Assembly (NCBI GenBank): GCA_003223515.1
Contig: QHVI01000037.1
Coordinates: forward strand, 1-44,728
From: Candidatus Angelobacter sp. Gp1-AA117
GTDB lineage: Bacteria > Acidobacteriota > Terriglobia > Terriglobales > Acidobacteriaceae
Direction of reading: 5' to 3'
DNA length: 44,728 nt
Made by a program: the position numbers and the translations under genes. The notes under the pieces were generated by a model. The model had not been told where the DNA came from, did no database searches, and was given only the letters and a program-made list of their open reading frames with translations. The stretch's first letter is position 1. Each line of letters begins with the position of its first letter. Positions 33,502-43,155 of this stretch are shown here, piece by piece.

Positions 33502-33969
33502 ATGGAACAGCGGTTTACATCAGCGGAGGTAGTCAAGCTTACCGGCATCACGCCACGCCAGCTCCAGTGGTGGGATGAGCGCGGCATCGTGGTGCCGCAA
33601 CGTGAGGGCCGCAGGCGGCTGTACTCGTTCGATGACGTGACTGAGGTGGCTGTCATCTGTGCTCTACGCCGCAAGGGTTTTCCGCTGCAGCGCGTCCGCC
33701 GCATCATGAAATTCCTGCAGAAGGAGTTCGGTAAGCGGCTGGCGAGCACGGTGAGCAGCGGTTCTGATTACCATCTGCTGACGGACGGCAAGCGTATTTA
33801 CGTCGAAAATTCAGAGCGCCAGGTCATAGATATTCTGAAAAACTCCCGCCAGCCCTTGCTCGGCCTGTGTTTGAGCGATGCTGTGCGGGAAGTACGCACG
33901 GAAATTTTCAGCCGTCGTCCGGCTGCCGCGCAGACGACGCAAAAACCGCGCAGGAGAAGAACCTCTTGA
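33502..33969 (+). CDS. MerR-family transcriptional regulator
   Basis: The 155-aa protein has a MerR winged-helix DNA-binding domain at its N-terminus: FTSAEVVKLTGITPRQLQWW, DERGIVVPQREGRRRLYSFD and DVTEVAVICALRRKGFPLQR. The C-terminal half (DYHLLTDGKRIYVENSERQV) has no metal-binding Cys pair, so it is not a classical metal sensor; the tail is basic (KPRRRRTS). The start at ATG 33502 follows GAGAGAT. Two identical palindromes cover its promoter, suggesting autoregulation. The zinc-ribbon gene begins 48 bp downstream with a strong ribosome binding site, so the two are likely co-transcribed. Confidence 0.9.
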   Translation: MEQRFTSAEVVKLTGITPRQLQWWDERGIVVPQREGRRRLYSFDDVTEVAVICALRRKGFPLQRVRRIMKFLQKEFGKRLASTVSSGSDYHLLTDGKRIYVENSERQVIDILKNSRQPLLGLCLSDAVREVRTEIFSRRPAAAQTTQKPRRRRTS

Positions 33970-34017
33970 GCCGCTGCCATCACATCACAGCGGCCTGGAG
34001 ATGATCGGAGGATGAAA

Positions 34018-34281
34018 ATGGTGGCGGAGCTTAACATTCTTACAGAGTGGATTCCCGAACAGATGGAGCCGGGAAGCCTCTTTGTTCTGGAGAATGCAGG
34101 CCAGGTCGGTGATCAGGATGATCCTTACTGGGCCGTGCTGGCTTGCCCGGAATGCGGCACGCTGGGACTGATTACGCAGAAACAGGTTAATGGATTGATC
34201 CCGGTGATCTGCGGGTCAGACAAATGCTCGGCACAATTCATGATCCTGAATGAGCAGGTAATGCCGCGCCGACCTAATTAG
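34018..34281 (+). CDS. Small zinc-ribbon protein
   Basis: The 87-aa acidic protein (MVAELNILTEWIPEQMEPGS) contains one CxxC pair, CPECG, and a second C-x4-C pair in ICGSDKCSAQF, 25 residues later, forming a probable zinc ribbon. There is no enzymatic motif. ATG 34018 is preferred: GGAGG at 34007-34011 lies six bases upstream, whereas the alternative ATG 34012 touches the GGAGG directly. It follows the MerR-type regulator on the same strand and may be its partner or a small DNA- or protein-binding accessory. Specific function unknown. Confidence 0.75.
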   Translation: MVAELNILTEWIPEQMEPGSLFVLENAGQVGDQDDPYWAVLACPECGTLGLITQKQVNGLIPVICGSDKCSAQFMILNEQVMPRRPN

Positions 34282-34374
34282 CCCGGTGGAAGCCCTGGAT
34301 TTTAGTCCGGGGAAGACAAGGTGAGTACCCAGGGCACTTGAGTGCTGGTGGCGCCGCAGCCATGTTCAGCCTAA

Positions 34375-35526
34375 TTAGCCCGCAACTGATTTGGCTGTTG
34401 CGATGGGCACGTGCTCGGTGATGCTGATGCCGAAGCCCTCCAGGGCAGCCACGCGCTTAGGATGGTTGGTCAGCAGACGGATCTGGCGCAGGTTAAGGTC
34501 AGAAAGAATCTGTGCGCCCACGCCAATGTCACGCTGGGTCTTGCTCTGGTGCGCGGCCGTTCCCGGCTTGCGCTCTTCGCGATGGAAGACCAGACGTTGC
34601 GCCTCATCCACGCTGAACCCTTTGGAACTCTGGTGCAAATAGATCAATGCGCCGGCGCCTTGCTGCGCAATTGCATCCAGCGAGCCATCGAGCACTTTCT
34701 GGCAGTCGCATAACGCCCCGCCGAATACGTCCCCGGCAAGACAATGTGCATGCATGCGCACCAGCACCGGCCCGGTGGCATTCTCTACATCGCCTTTCAC
34801 CAGTGCTACATGAGATTCGCGGTCGAGGTGGCTCTCATAAGCGATCATGCGAAATTCGCCATAACGAGTAGGCAGCATGGCCTCGCCCACCCGGACCACG
34901 TGCCGCTCGTGCTGCATGCGATAACGGATCAACTCTGCCACCGTCATCATCTTGAGCCCGTGCTTCTGGCAGAACTCAGCGAGGTCAGGAACGCGGGCCA
35001 TGGAGCCGTCTTCGTTCATGATTTCGCAGATCACTCCGGCAGGGACCAGCCCGGCCATGCGTGCCAGATCGACTGCGGCTTCGGTCTGTCCGGCGCGCAC
35101 CAGCACTCCACCTTTGCGGGCGCAAAGAGGGAAGACATGCCCGGGCCGTACCAGATCAGAAGCACCGCTTGCCGGGTCAATAGCCACCTGAATGGTGCGG
35201 GCGCGATCGTGCGCCGAAATTCCTGTCGTCACTCCCTCTCGCGCTTCAACGCTTTCATAAAAAGCCGTTCCGTAAGGCGAGGTGTTTTCCCGAGTCATAG
35301 GCCCGATGCGCAGATGATCGAGCCGCTCGGCAGTCATGGCCAGGCAGATCAATCCGCGTCCGAACTTAGCCATGAAATTGATGGCTTCGGGAGTGACTTT
35401 CTCGGCGGCCAGAGTAAGATCCCCTTCATTCTCGCGGTCTTCATCGTCTACCACTACGATCATGCGTCCGGCGCGAATCTCTTCAATGGCTGTAGGAACA
35501 TCGGTAAATGCTGCGGGAAATGGCAT
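34375..35526 (-). CDS. ribB: DHBP synthase fused to a degenerate GTP cyclohydrolase II domain (RibBA/RibBX type)
   Basis: The 383-aa protein's N-terminal half (1-205) is 3,4-dihydroxy-2-butanone-4-phosphate synthase of riboflavin synthesis, with [11 protein letters not shown] at 27-37, GLICLAMT, and the [12 protein letters not shown] motif intact. The C-terminal half has the GTP cyclohydrolase II fold and keeps the zinc cysteines (C262, C273, C275). However, the catalytic QEGRGIGL segment reads QSSKGFSV (299-306), the Glu before the first zinc Cys is H261, and the conserved DTVEAN stretch is missing. The second activity is probably lost or changed, as described for RibBX-type fusions. No FMN riboswitch fits in the 130-bp upstream gap. 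It is divergent from the amidohydrolase gene. Confidence 0.9.
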   Translation of the reverse strand: MPFPAAFTDVPTAIEEIRAGRMIVVVDDEDRENEGDLTLAAEKVTPEAINFMAKFGRGLICLAMTAERLDHLRIGPMTRENTSPYGTAFYESVEAREGVTTGISAHDRARTIQVAIDPASGASDLVRPGHVFPLCARKGGVLVRAGQTEAAVDLARMAGLVPAGVICEIMNEDGSMARVPDLAEFCQKHGLKMMTVAELIRYRMQHERHVVRVGEAMLPTRYGEFRMIAYESHLDRESHVALVKGDVENATGPVLVRMHAHCLAGDVFGGALCDCQKVLDGSLDAIAQQGAGALIYLHQSSKGFSVDEAQRLVFHREERKPGTAAHQSKTQRDIGVGAQILSDLNLRQIRLLTNHPKRVAALEGFGISITEHVPIATAKSVAG

Positions 35527-35656
35527 ATAAGACTACTATTATTTTAACAAACAGAGGAGTGGAGCGTAGCACAGATTTGAAATCGAAATATAGCTCTTTG
35601 ATAACGTTTAGCTTGGGTTCACGTCCATATCAGTTTGCCACGGAAGGAGACAGTTT

Positions 35657-37738
35657 TTGCGCCAATTCGCCAAATCATTTTTACTGCTTCTGATCTTCAC
35701 GTCCTTTATCCATGCCCAGCAAAGATCGCGAGTCGTCACTTTAGATCACGGGGTGAAAGACCCGGCGGTTTCTCCCGACGGCAACAGGATCGCCGTCAGC
35801 ATTTTGGGCAAAATCTGGGTGCTGCCGCGCAGCGGTGGCGAGGCCCGGCAGTTTTCCGAAGGCTTTTCATGGGATACGAATCCTGCCTGGTCCCCTGATG
35901 GTCAGTTTCTCGCTTTCGCTCATGATCTTCCGAATGGCAGCGACCTTGTTCTTCTGAATCTTAAGACCGGGCACAACCAGGTCCTGTACCACACCGACAA
36001 TCTGATTCAGCAGATCGCCTTCTCTCCCAATCGTGATGCAATTTTCTTCCTGATGCGGCGCAGTCAATACGATTGCCATCTGTGGCATATTGCGATTGAT
36101 GGTAGCCAGCCAAAACAACTCACCGAAGCCCAGAACTGGCATGAGACATCATTCACCCTTTCTCCTGATGCCAAACATGCCTTTGTTGATTCCGGGCGGT
36201 ATGGCGGCACGAATATATACAGCGTCGATCTAGATCCATTCAAAAGTCATCGTCTGACCAATACTCCAGATGACCAGACATCATTGCAGTGGAGCCGCGA
36301 CGGCAAAAAGCTGGCTTATATCGAAAATATGGATGGGCGCGAGTCAGTGATGGTGGCTGAAGTGAATGCCGCTGGAGAGAATATTTCCTCGCCGCAGCGC
36401 GTTTTTTTCAGTTCTTATGATGACAAGGAACTTGCGCTTGACCCTAATGGGCGGACAGCGGTGCTGGTTGCAGGACGAAAACTCTACAGCCTTGATCTGA
36501 CCTCAGGCAAAATCGATCCCATTGCGTTTACGGCGCGCTTCAACTTGCCGGAGCAGGCCCCTGCCGATTTGCTGATCACCCACGCCCGCCTGATCAGCGC
36601 AACCAATGCAGCACCCATCGAGAATGCCACGATCGAGATACGCGGCGGCAAGATCGCAGCCGTTCGGGCTGGTGCTGAACTCCCAGCCGCTTCGCCGCTG
36701 CCGGTGATCGATGCTGCCGGAAAAACCGTGATGCCGGGCCTCATGGATAATCACTATCACTTCTGGGACATCTTTGACGGCCCGCGGCTCTTGTCACGCG
36801 GCATTACCGTGATTCGCGATCCGGGCAGCGATCTGGCGGACTCGCTGAACTACAGGGAAGCGATTGCGCTTGGCCTCACTGCCGGTCCTCACATCTATAC
36901 CACCGGCCCGCTGATAGATGGCCATGGCGGATATCACCCGATGGTGGACGTGGAGATTGATAATCCGCGTGCGGCTGCCGACCTGGTGCGATCCTTGAAA
37001 GCCCAGGGCCTGGATGCATTGAAGGTGTACTTCCTGCTCAAGCCGGAAGTGTTGCGTGAAGTCGTAAAGGAAGCGCACGCACAAGGGCTGCGTGTGACCG
37101 GCCACATTGGGGTGCGCACAAGCTGGAGCCAGGCTATGGATGCCGGGATCGACGGCTTCAATCACATCCGCGTCTGGCCCGATTTCCTTTCACCCGCTGA
37201 GCAGCCCCAGGGAGAGAACGAAACTCTGGATGCGGAGAAGAACCCCATTCCCCGCATGCAGTCCGACTGGAGCAAGATCGATCCCAATGGCGAACGCGCC
37301 GGGGCCTTGATACAGAAGATGGTCGATCACCATATTGGATTTGATTCCACGCTGTCAATTCAGCACTTGGGAGATTTCTGGCGGCGGTCGCTGGGCCTGG
37401 AGCAATACCAGATCGCCTCAGATACTTATGCGCGCATGGGGCAGTTCGTTGCTCGCGCGCAAAAGATGGGAGTCATGCTGCTGGCCGGCACCGACGACGG
37501 GAGCCTCTTCGAAGAAATGGAATCATATGCTAATGCCGGAGTTCCAACTCTGGAGATAGTGAAAGCAGCCACCGTGAACGGCGCCAGGTGGCTGGGCAAG
37601 GATGCAGAATTCGGAACCATTGAACCCGGCAAGCGCGCTGACGTGCTGATCGTTGATGGCGACCCGCTGAAGGACATCAAGAGCACGCGCAAAATCACAA
37701 CTGTGATTCAGGATGGGCGGGTGGTATTCAGCAAATAA
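35657..37738 (+). CDS. Exported beta-propeller/amidohydrolase fusion protein
   Basis: The 693-aa protein begins with a signal peptide (FAKSFLLLLIFTSFIHAQ). Residues about 25-290 form a TolB/WD40-like PD40 propeller (DPAVSPDGNRIAVSILGKIW, NPAWSPDGQFLAFAHD, LQWSRDGKKLAYIENMDG). Residues about 300-690 are a metal-dependent amidohydrolase: MPGLMDNHYHFWD (HxH), the candidate carbamylated lysine in DALKVYF, HIG and NHIRVW histidines, and the metal Asp in LLAGTDDGSLF. It probably hydrolyses small amides or peptides in the periplasm; imidazolonepropionase-like enzymes show the same layout. The start is TTG 35657 with AAGGAG seven bases upstream. A complete metal site argues that it is active. Confidence 0.9.
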   Translation: MRQFAKSFLLLLIFTSFIHAQQRSRVVTLDHGVKDPAVSPDGNRIAVSILGKIWVLPRSGGEARQFSEGFSWDTNPAWSPDGQFLAFAHDLPNGSDLVLLNLKTGHNQVLYHTDNLIQQIAFSPNRDAIFFLMRRSQYDCHLWHIAIDGSQPKQLTEAQNWHETSFTLSPDAKHAFVDSGRYGGTNIYSVDLDPFKSHRLTNTPDDQTSLQWSRDGKKLAYIENMDGRESVMVAEVNAAGENISSPQRVFFSSYDDKELALDPNGRTAVLVAGRKLYSLDLTSGKIDPIAFTARFNLPEQAPADLLITHARLISATNAAPIENATIEIRGGKIAAVRAGAELPAASPLPVIDAAGKTVMPGLMDNHYHFWDIFDGPRLLSRGITVIRDPGSDLADSLNYREAIALGLTAGPHIYTTGPLIDGHGGYHPMVDVEIDNPRAAADLVRSLKAQGLDALKVYFLLKPEVLREVVKEAHAQGLRVTGHIGVRTSWSQAMDAGIDGFNHIRVWPDFLSPAEQPQGENETLDAEKNPIPRMQSDWSKIDPNGERAGALIQKMVDHHIGFDSTLSIQHLGDFWRRSLGLEQYQIASDTYARMGQFVARAQKMGVMLLAGTDDGSLFEEMESYANAGVPTLEIVKAATVNGARWLGKDAEFGTIEPGKRADVLIVDGDPLKDIKSTRKITTVIQDGRVVFSK

Positions 37739-37759
37739 GCTCTCTCGACAAAAGCCATT

Positions 37760-37905
37760 AACCGCAGAGGGCGCAGAGAATGAAAGAGAGAAATGAGTAG
37801 ATAGGTAAATAAGACGCAGTTCTATCAGCCTCTTTGATTTACTCATTTACCAAATTATCCATTTACCCCTTTTCTCTGCGCTCTCTGCGTTCTCTGCGGT
37901 AAAAG
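37760..37905. repeat. Inverted pair of CTCTGCG-family repeats between convergent genes
   Basis: ACCGCAGAGGGCGCAGAGAA (from 37761) faces a longer inverted copy at 37873-37905 (CTCTGCGCTCTCTGCGTTC and on to TGCGGTAAAAGGG). The interior repeats the word TAAATGAGTA/TTTACTCATTTAC in inverse. The whole could form a long imperfect hairpin between the amidohydrolase and esterase 3' ends, serving as a bidirectional terminator or being a MITE. Confidence 0.65.
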
Positions 37906-37915
37906 GGTTTTGCTT

Positions 37916-38917
37916 TCACGCCGTTTGTCCGCTGGTGCGCGCCGCAAACGTATCCCGAAGCATGCCACACACCTGCTCGATGGCTGCTTTTGTGGCCGCG
38001 CTTTCTGCCAGTGCATTGATGCTCACGAAGCCATGAATAGCGCCCAGATACCTTGTGCAGATGACTGGTACTCCGGCCTGCATGAGCTTGCGCGCATACA
38101 ATTCACCTTCATCCCGCAGGACATCGCATTCGGCGGTGATAATCAGCGCAGGCGGGAGCGCCTTGAGATCCTCGACAGAGGCGCGCAACGGGCAGGCGCC
38201 TGTTTCCGTGTGAATCGGGCGGCCACCGCTGTAGTGGCTCCAGAACCAGTTCGCAGTCTCCTGGCTGAAGAAATATCCAGAGGCAAATTGCTGCCGGGAA
38301 GGCAAATCCGGGCTGCCTCCGGTTGTCGGATAGATCAGAATCTGGGCCGCGATGCGCGGGCCGCCATGCTGTTTGCTCATCATGCAGACTGCGGTAGCCA
38401 TGGTGCCTCCGGCGCTGTCACCGCCCACAACGATGCGGCTCGCATCAATTCCAACCTCTGCGCCATGCTCAGAAATCCATTTGGTTGCGGCATAGGCTTC
38501 TTCATTGGCTACCGGATATTGTGCTTCCGGGGATAGGCTATACTCTACGAAAACGACTGCTACTCGCGTAGTGGCGGCAATATAACGCACCGCGCGATCA
38601 TGCGTCTCAAAGCTGCCTACCACCCATCCGCCGCCGTGAAAGTAAATGAATGCCGGAAGAATTTCCTTCGATGCCTGCGGACGCACAATGTAGACCTTTA
38701 TTTTTCCGTTTGGCCCAACCGGCAGCGTGCGTTCTTCTACATCCACAGGCATCTTTGTGACCGGCACCAGGGCCTGCCCTTTGGCAAACACCGCGCGCGC
38801 TTCAGGAACCGGCAATGTATGCAGTTCCGGCCTGCCTGAAGCTTTTAAAAAATTCAAGAACGCCTGGGTTTGAGCATCCAGCACCGGCTGCGGAGCGGTT
38901 TCATCGTTTTGGGTCAT
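37916..38917 (-). CDS. Alpha/beta hydrolase, HSL-type esterase
   Basis: The 333-aa cytoplasmic enzyme belongs to the hormone-sensitive-lipase group: oxyanion-hole motif YFHGGGWVVGS, nucleophile elbow GGDSAGG, acid in the ECDVLRDEGELYA segment, and histidine in GAIHGF. It hydrolyses short-chain esters; the natural substrate is unknown. The start at ATG 38917 is supported by AAGGAGAAGAG just upstream; the frame is open 93 bp further but lacks a ribosome binding site. It is divergent from the PEGA protein, 134 bp apart. Confidence 0.92.
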   Translation of the reverse strand: MTQNDETAPQPVLDAQTQAFLNFLKASGRPELHTLPVPEARAVFAKGQALVPVTKMPVDVEERTLPVGPNGKIKVYIVRPQASKEILPAFIYFHGGGWVVGSFETHDRAVRYIAATTRVAVVFVEYSLSPEAQYPVANEEAYAATKWISEHGAEVGIDASRIVVGGDSAGGTMATAVCMMSKQHGGPRIAAQILIYPTTGGSPDLPSRQQFASGYFFSQETANWFWSHYSGGRPIHTETGACPLRASVEDLKALPPALIITAECDVLRDEGELYARKLMQAGVPVICTRYLGAIHGFVSINALAESAATKAAIEQVCGMLRDTFAARTSGQTA

Positions 38918-39051
38918 AGTCTCTTCTCCTTTTTTTATTTCGCTCTTTTTACAAAGGTAACTGGCGGCTATAAGACGATCTATTCCAGAGTAGTCATTGT
39001 CGTTGTACAATCCTCCGATAACCTTTCGAACCAGACTTGGAGGTACTGCCT

Positions 39052-39762
39052 ATGAGGCATTCCATCATATCGCGATTCATACTGCTCATTGTCGCCGGAA
39101 TGTTGCTGCCGGTATGCGCTCACGCCAAACCTAAAAAGAAGACATACAACAACTCTTCTGAACAACTTTTCACTGCGGCACTGCGCACCGCTCGGGAGCG
39201 GCACGTCGTGACTTACGTCAATGAAAAGATGCTGATGTTTACTTTTGAGACCGGCCGTTCCTTCACCTCAGAGGGCTTCGTTGCCAACGCTTCTGTTGAG
39301 CCCGAAGGCGAGAACAAGGCAACGCTGATCATCAATGTGCAGAACAAAAAGGGAGTTTCATGGGGTGCGGGTGACCGCATGGCCGACAAGTTCTATGAGC
39401 AGGTTTCAGACGAGCTGGCCGGGGAGTCGAAACAGGCGTCTTCGGTAAAGCCGCAGGAGAAGACCATAGCCGTGCCTGACCCCAAAGCTGTTCCCAGTGA
39501 ACCCTCTATGACGAAGTCACCTGAGAGCGGCGCCTCGGCTCCTGCTGACGACAAAGGAAAGGTCGTTGTGACTTCTGTCCCCGAGGGAGCAGAGGTTTAC
39601 ATTGATGAGGATCTGGTAGGCAATGCACCTGCGACGCTGAAGCTCTCTGCGGGCAAGCACACGATAAAAGTCTCGCAGTCTGGCTACAAGCCATGGACAA
39701 GACAGGTTGCTGTGTTTGCCGATTCGGAGACCAATCTGAAGGCAGCGTTGGAAAAAGAGTGA
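39052..39762 (+). CDS. Exported PEGA-domain protein
   Basis: The 236-aa protein has a signal peptide (FILLIVAGMLLPVCAHA), a compact domain at about 35-130 with a strand-rich centre (VTYVNEKMLMFTFETG, ATLIINVQNKKGVSWGAGD), a disordered Pro/Ser/Lys linker at about 130-165, and one PEGA domain at about 168-236 (KVVVTSVPEGAEVYIDEDLV, LKLSAGKHTIKVSQSGYKPW). It is likely periplasmic or outer-membrane associated. The start is ATG 39052 with GGAGG at 39039-39043. The PEGA sequence resembles those of the pseudokinase at 27377. Its 3' end faces the BNR-protein gene across a strong terminator. Confidence 0.85.
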   Translation: MRHSIISRFILLIVAGMLLPVCAHAKPKKKTYNNSSEQLFTAALRTARERHVVTYVNEKMLMFTFETGRSFTSEGFVANASVEPEGENKATLIINVQNKKGVSWGAGDRMADKFYEQVSDELAGESKQASSVKPQEKTIAVPDPKAVPSEPSMTKSPESGASAPADDKGKVVVTSVPEGAEVYIDEDLVGNAPATLKLSAGKHTIKVSQSGYKPWTRQVAVFADSETNLKAALEKE

Positions 39763-39803
39763 TCGCGCCGCAAATTCTAAACCTGCTCATGAACAAGTTC
39801 TTT

Positions 39804-39831
39804 AAAGGGCACGGCCTTGGCCGTGCCCTTT
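39804..39831. terminator. Bidirectional intrinsic terminator
   Basis: AAAGGGCACGGCC (39804-39816) and GGCCGTGCCCTTT (39819-39831) are perfect reverse complements separated by two bases, giving about 11 usable pairs with a small loop and A/T flanks on both sides. It lies between the convergent PEGA and BNR-repeat genes and can serve both. Confidence 0.85.
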
Positions 39832-39869
39832 GAATGCTCACTTAAAATAGTGCTTAAGCACCTGCTGTT

Positions 39870-42800
39870 CTAATCCTCATCCTTGAATGCCGCTGTGGCC
39901 GTCGACCCCGCCGTGCTGATTTCCAGCTTGATCTCAGGCAAATTGGCATTCTTGAGCTGGGCATTTAATGCTGGGATATCTTTCGTCTTGATTGCCTGCC
40001 ATTGCTGCATCAAGGGTGGCAATTCGCGTTCCAACTCAATGACTCCGGCAACGGCCTGGGTTGTGGGTGTTTCGTCTACCTCCTGAAACACTCCAAACAA
40101 AGCGAGCAGCCGCGTGCGCGTGCCTCCCAGAGATGGAGTCTCTGTTCCGGGGCCCGGCCTGCGAGCGCGCCCCCCTGACAGGGTCTGCAGTTTTTCATTC
40201 AGGGTATTTACCGCCACCAGGACATCCCCTTGCGCCTGCTTCTGCAGGTCTTTGAGTTGCTTCAGGGCGGCGCTCGCCTGGTCTGAGGCGGGAACCACGG
40301 TAAGCAGGTCGTTATACAACTGCTGTGAAAGCTTGAACTGCTGCGCCAGGCCTGTGGCTGGTGTTTTCACTCTTGGGTCCATCTGCACGGTGAGCGGCTG
40401 CGAGTAGGACTTGCCATTCACCGTGAGCACGACCGTGTATTGTCCTGGCATCACCCACGGAGATGAGGCTTGCGGTACGGTATTGTGCGGCACAGCGGCA
40501 ATGGGGTATTCGGGTTCGATTCCGGGCACAGGCGGATAATGCATGTCCCACAGGAAGCGGTGCATGCCTGCCGCGCTGGAAAGCCGCTGCGGTGGACGCA
40601 CCCAGTACGCAGGAATCGCCAGCATGGGATCGATTGGTTCAACAGGATCTGCGCTGGAGTAGCGGCGGACGACTTTGTTCGCGCTGTCACGAATTTCCAG
40701 CGCGAGCGGCGCTGAAGCTGCGGATTGCAGATAGTAGTTAATCACCGCGCCATCCGGAGGATTTTCTGCGGCAGGGAAGTCCGGCGGCAGCGGGGTATCG
40801 GTATTCATGTCCCAGCGGACCCGATACGCAGTTTGCGGCTTGAACAGGAACGCCCCTGACGAAGTAACCTTCTGATCAAGCTGGCGCAGTGGAGTGATGT
40901 CATCCAGAATCCAGAAGCCGCGTCCGTGTGTGGCTGCAACCAGATCATCATTCTTGATGATGATGTCACGGACAGAACTGGCAGGCATATTGAGGCGCAG
41001 AGACTGCCAGTGGTCACCATCGTCAAAGGAGACGTAGACCTGGCGCTCCGTTCCAGCAAACAGCAGTCCTTTGCGCTTGGGATCTTCACGAACAGCGTCC
41101 ACAGGTTCACCGTTTGGAATGCCGGTAACGATCTCCGTCCACGTCTTGCCTGAATCGCGCGTGCGCAGAATGTGTGGCCGCATGTCATCGAGCCGCAGCG
41201 TGTTGATGGCTGCATAAGCGGTTTGCGCGTCAAAGTGGCTGGCCTCGAGAATCGAAACTTTCTGGAACGGAGTCATGTTTCCCGGAGTAATGCTGTTCCA
41301 GGTCTTGCCGCCATCGGTGGTGAGGTGGATGAGTCCATCATCAGTGCCCGCCCAGATGCGATTGGCTTCAAGCGGTGATGGCGCCACTGCATAGATCACT
41401 CCGCGCTGCGTAGGCTGGGCTGTGGCTTCGGTGCGGAACTTGCCGATGGTTGCCGGCACTTCAAAGGTCTTGCGGGTGAGGTCAGGGCTGATCTGCTGCC
41501 AGCTTCTGCCGCCGTCGGCAGTCTTCCATAAAGTATTGGTGGCGAAATACAGAATGTGCGGGTCGTGCGGCGAGAAGACAATCGGTTCGGTGCGCAGTAC
41601 GCGGAAATCCTGCGACCGGAAGGGCTTGGGCATGATATTTTGCGCCTGCCCGGTGCGCCGGTCGTAGCGCGTCAGCTTGCCGCCATAAACGAGATTCGGG
41701 TCGAGCGGATCAGGAACAACATAGCCATATTCCTCTGCCGCCACCGGATGCCACTCGCGTATCGTGACCTGGCCGTCATCTCCACGGCTGGAGATGCAGG
41801 CCGAGCCGCTCTCCTGCTGTCCGCTGCACAGCCGGTAGGGAAATGCATTGTCGGCATTCACGTGATACATCTGCGCGGTGGACTGGTTGTACCAGGAACT
41901 CCACGTTTGTCCGCCGTTTACGGTGATGATTGCGCCCTGATCGCTGGCCAGCAGAATGATGTTGGAGTTATTGGGATTAATCCAGGCATTCTGGTAGTCA
42001 TCGCCGCCGGGAGCGCCCCGGAATCCCGTCCAGGTCTTGCCGCCATCGGTGGACTTCCAGGTGACGGTGCTGGTCACGTAAACCGTATCTGGATGCTGGG
42101 GATCAACGCGCGGCACCGGCAGGTCGCCACCGCCAATGCGTCCTGAGGGGCGGGTATCAGTCGTTGCCTGAGTCCAGCTCTGCCCGGCATCGTCAGAGCG
42201 GTAAATAGCGACACTGGTCTTGGTAGCCACTGCCGAATACAGCCGGTTAGGATTGTTCTGGCAGATGGTGATGTTGGCCTGCACGATCCCTTCCGGCAAG
42301 CCTTGGGTGAGCGGCTGCCAGGTTTGCCCACCATCCGTGGACTTATAAACGCCTCCACCCGCGCCGTTCCACGACCCGTTCTCCCATGGCCCTTCGCGCG
42401 CCTCCCAGAGCGTAGCGTAAGCCACATTTGGGTTGGAGGGATCAATCTGCACATCAGCGCCGCCGGTGTTCTCGTCTTTGTAGAGGACTTTTTGGAAGCT
42501 CTGGCCGCCATCAATAGACCGAAAGATGCCGCGTTCTGAATTGGGCCCATAAGGATGCCCCGCCACCGCCACCAGCAGTTTGTTAGGATCGCGCGGGTCA
42601 ATAGCAATCTGCGGTATCTGCTGGCCGTCACGCAGGCCCAAATGCGTCCAGGTCTTGCCCGCATCGGTGGACTTGTAGATTCCGTCTCCTACCGAGAGAT
42701 CAGGCCGGTGGAGCCCTTCGCCGCTGCCGACATAAATGGTGTTCGGATCGGAGAGCGACACTGCTACGGAGCCGATCGATTCGGTAGGCTGCTGGTCGAA

Positions 42801-43064
42801 AATAGGCGTCCAGGTGCGCCCGTAATCATCGGTCTTCCACACCCCGCCGTTCACCACGCCGATGTAAAACACACTGGGCTGGCTGGGAACTCCGGCAGCG
42901 GCCTTGGTGCGTCCTCCGCGAAACGGCCCTATTCCGCGCCAGTGCAGCGACTGAAACAGGCTGGAATCAAACTGCTGTTGCTGCTGGGCAATGCCGGTTG
43001 AGGTAAGCGAGAGCAGAAGAATCAGGAATGTTGTGAATGCCTTACGATGGCGCAAAAACTCCAC
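39870..43064 (-). CDS. Exported BNR/sortilin-type beta-propeller protein
   Basis: The protein is about 1064 aa from GTG 43064, chosen because GGAGGA lies six bases upstream and a signal peptide follows (FTTFLILLLSLTSTGIAQ). Residues about 30-700 contain at least eight BNR/Asp-box repeats of the S-x-D-x-G-x-TW kind: TDDYGRTWTPIF, STDAGKTWTHLG, SIDGGQSFQKV, STDGGQTWQPL, STDGGKTWTGF, TADGGRSWQQI, TRDSGKTWTEI. They form one or two propellers as in sortilin/VPS10-like and xyloglucanase-like proteins. The C-terminal 350 residues hold an Ig-like segment (WVMPGQYTVVLTVNGKSYSQ) and a helical end. Such proteins are abundant in Acidobacteriota; the substrate is unknown and no catalytic residue pair is evident. 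Confidence 0.9.
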   Translation of the reverse strand: MEFLRHRKAFTTFLILLLSLTSTGIAQQQQQFDSSLFQSLHWRGIGPFRGGRTKAAAGVPSQPSVFYIGVVNGGVWKTDDYGRTWTPIFDQQPTESIGSVAVSLSDPNTIYVGSGEGLHRPDLSVGDGIYKSTDAGKTWTHLGLRDGQQIPQIAIDPRDPNKLLVAVAGHPYGPNSERGIFRSIDGGQSFQKVLYKDENTGGADVQIDPSNPNVAYATLWEAREGPWENGSWNGAGGGVYKSTDGGQTWQPLTQGLPEGIVQANITICQNNPNRLYSAVATKTSVAIYRSDDAGQSWTQATTDTRPSGRIGGGDLPVPRVDPQHPDTVYVTSTVTWKSTDGGKTWTGFRGAPGGDDYQNAWINPNNSNIILLASDQGAIITVNGGQTWSSWYNQSTAQMYHVNADNAFPYRLCSGQQESGSACISSRGDDGQVTIREWHPVAAEEYGYVVPDPLDPNLVYGGKLTRYDRRTGQAQNIMPKPFRSQDFRVLRTEPIVFSPHDPHILYFATNTLWKTADGGRSWQQISPDLTRKTFEVPATIGKFRTEATAQPTQRGVIYAVAPSPLEANRIWAGTDDGLIHLTTDGGKTWNSITPGNMTPFQKVSILEASHFDAQTAYAAINTLRLDDMRPHILRTRDSGKTWTEIVTGIPNGEPVDAVREDPKRKGLLFAGTERQVYVSFDDGDHWQSLRLNMPASSVRDIIIKNDDLVAATHGRGFWILDDITPLRQLDQKVTSSGAFLFKPQTAYRVRWDMNTDTPLPPDFPAAENPPDGAVINYYLQSAASAPLALEIRDSANKVVRRYSSADPVEPIDPMLAIPAYWVRPPQRLSSAAGMHRFLWDMHYPPVPGIEPEYPIAAVPHNTVPQASSPWVMPGQYTVVLTVNGKSYSQPLTVQMDPRVKTPATGLAQQFKLSQQLYNDLLTVVPASDQASAALKQLKDLQKQAQGDVLVAVNTLNEKLQTLSGGRARRPGPGTETPSLGGTRTRLLALFGVFQEVDETPTTQAVAGVIELERELPPLMQQWQAIKTKDIPALNAQLKNANLPEIKLEISTAGSTATAAFKDED

Positions 43065-43155
43065 GTTGTATCCTCCGGAACGCATGAGAATACAGCACCG
43101 AGCGAGCCATCGCAAACGGGCTTGGCTACCTTTGCGTGCTTAGGGGTAAATCGGA

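Noticed and set aside
34744-35547. Plus-strand open frame of 267 codons opposite ribB
   Set aside because: It covers the antisense strand of a well-recognised enzyme and carries no known motif.
35527-35656. Possible FMN riboswitch upstream of ribB
   Set aside because: The divergent gap is only 130 bp and I see none of the conserved RFN-element paired regions.
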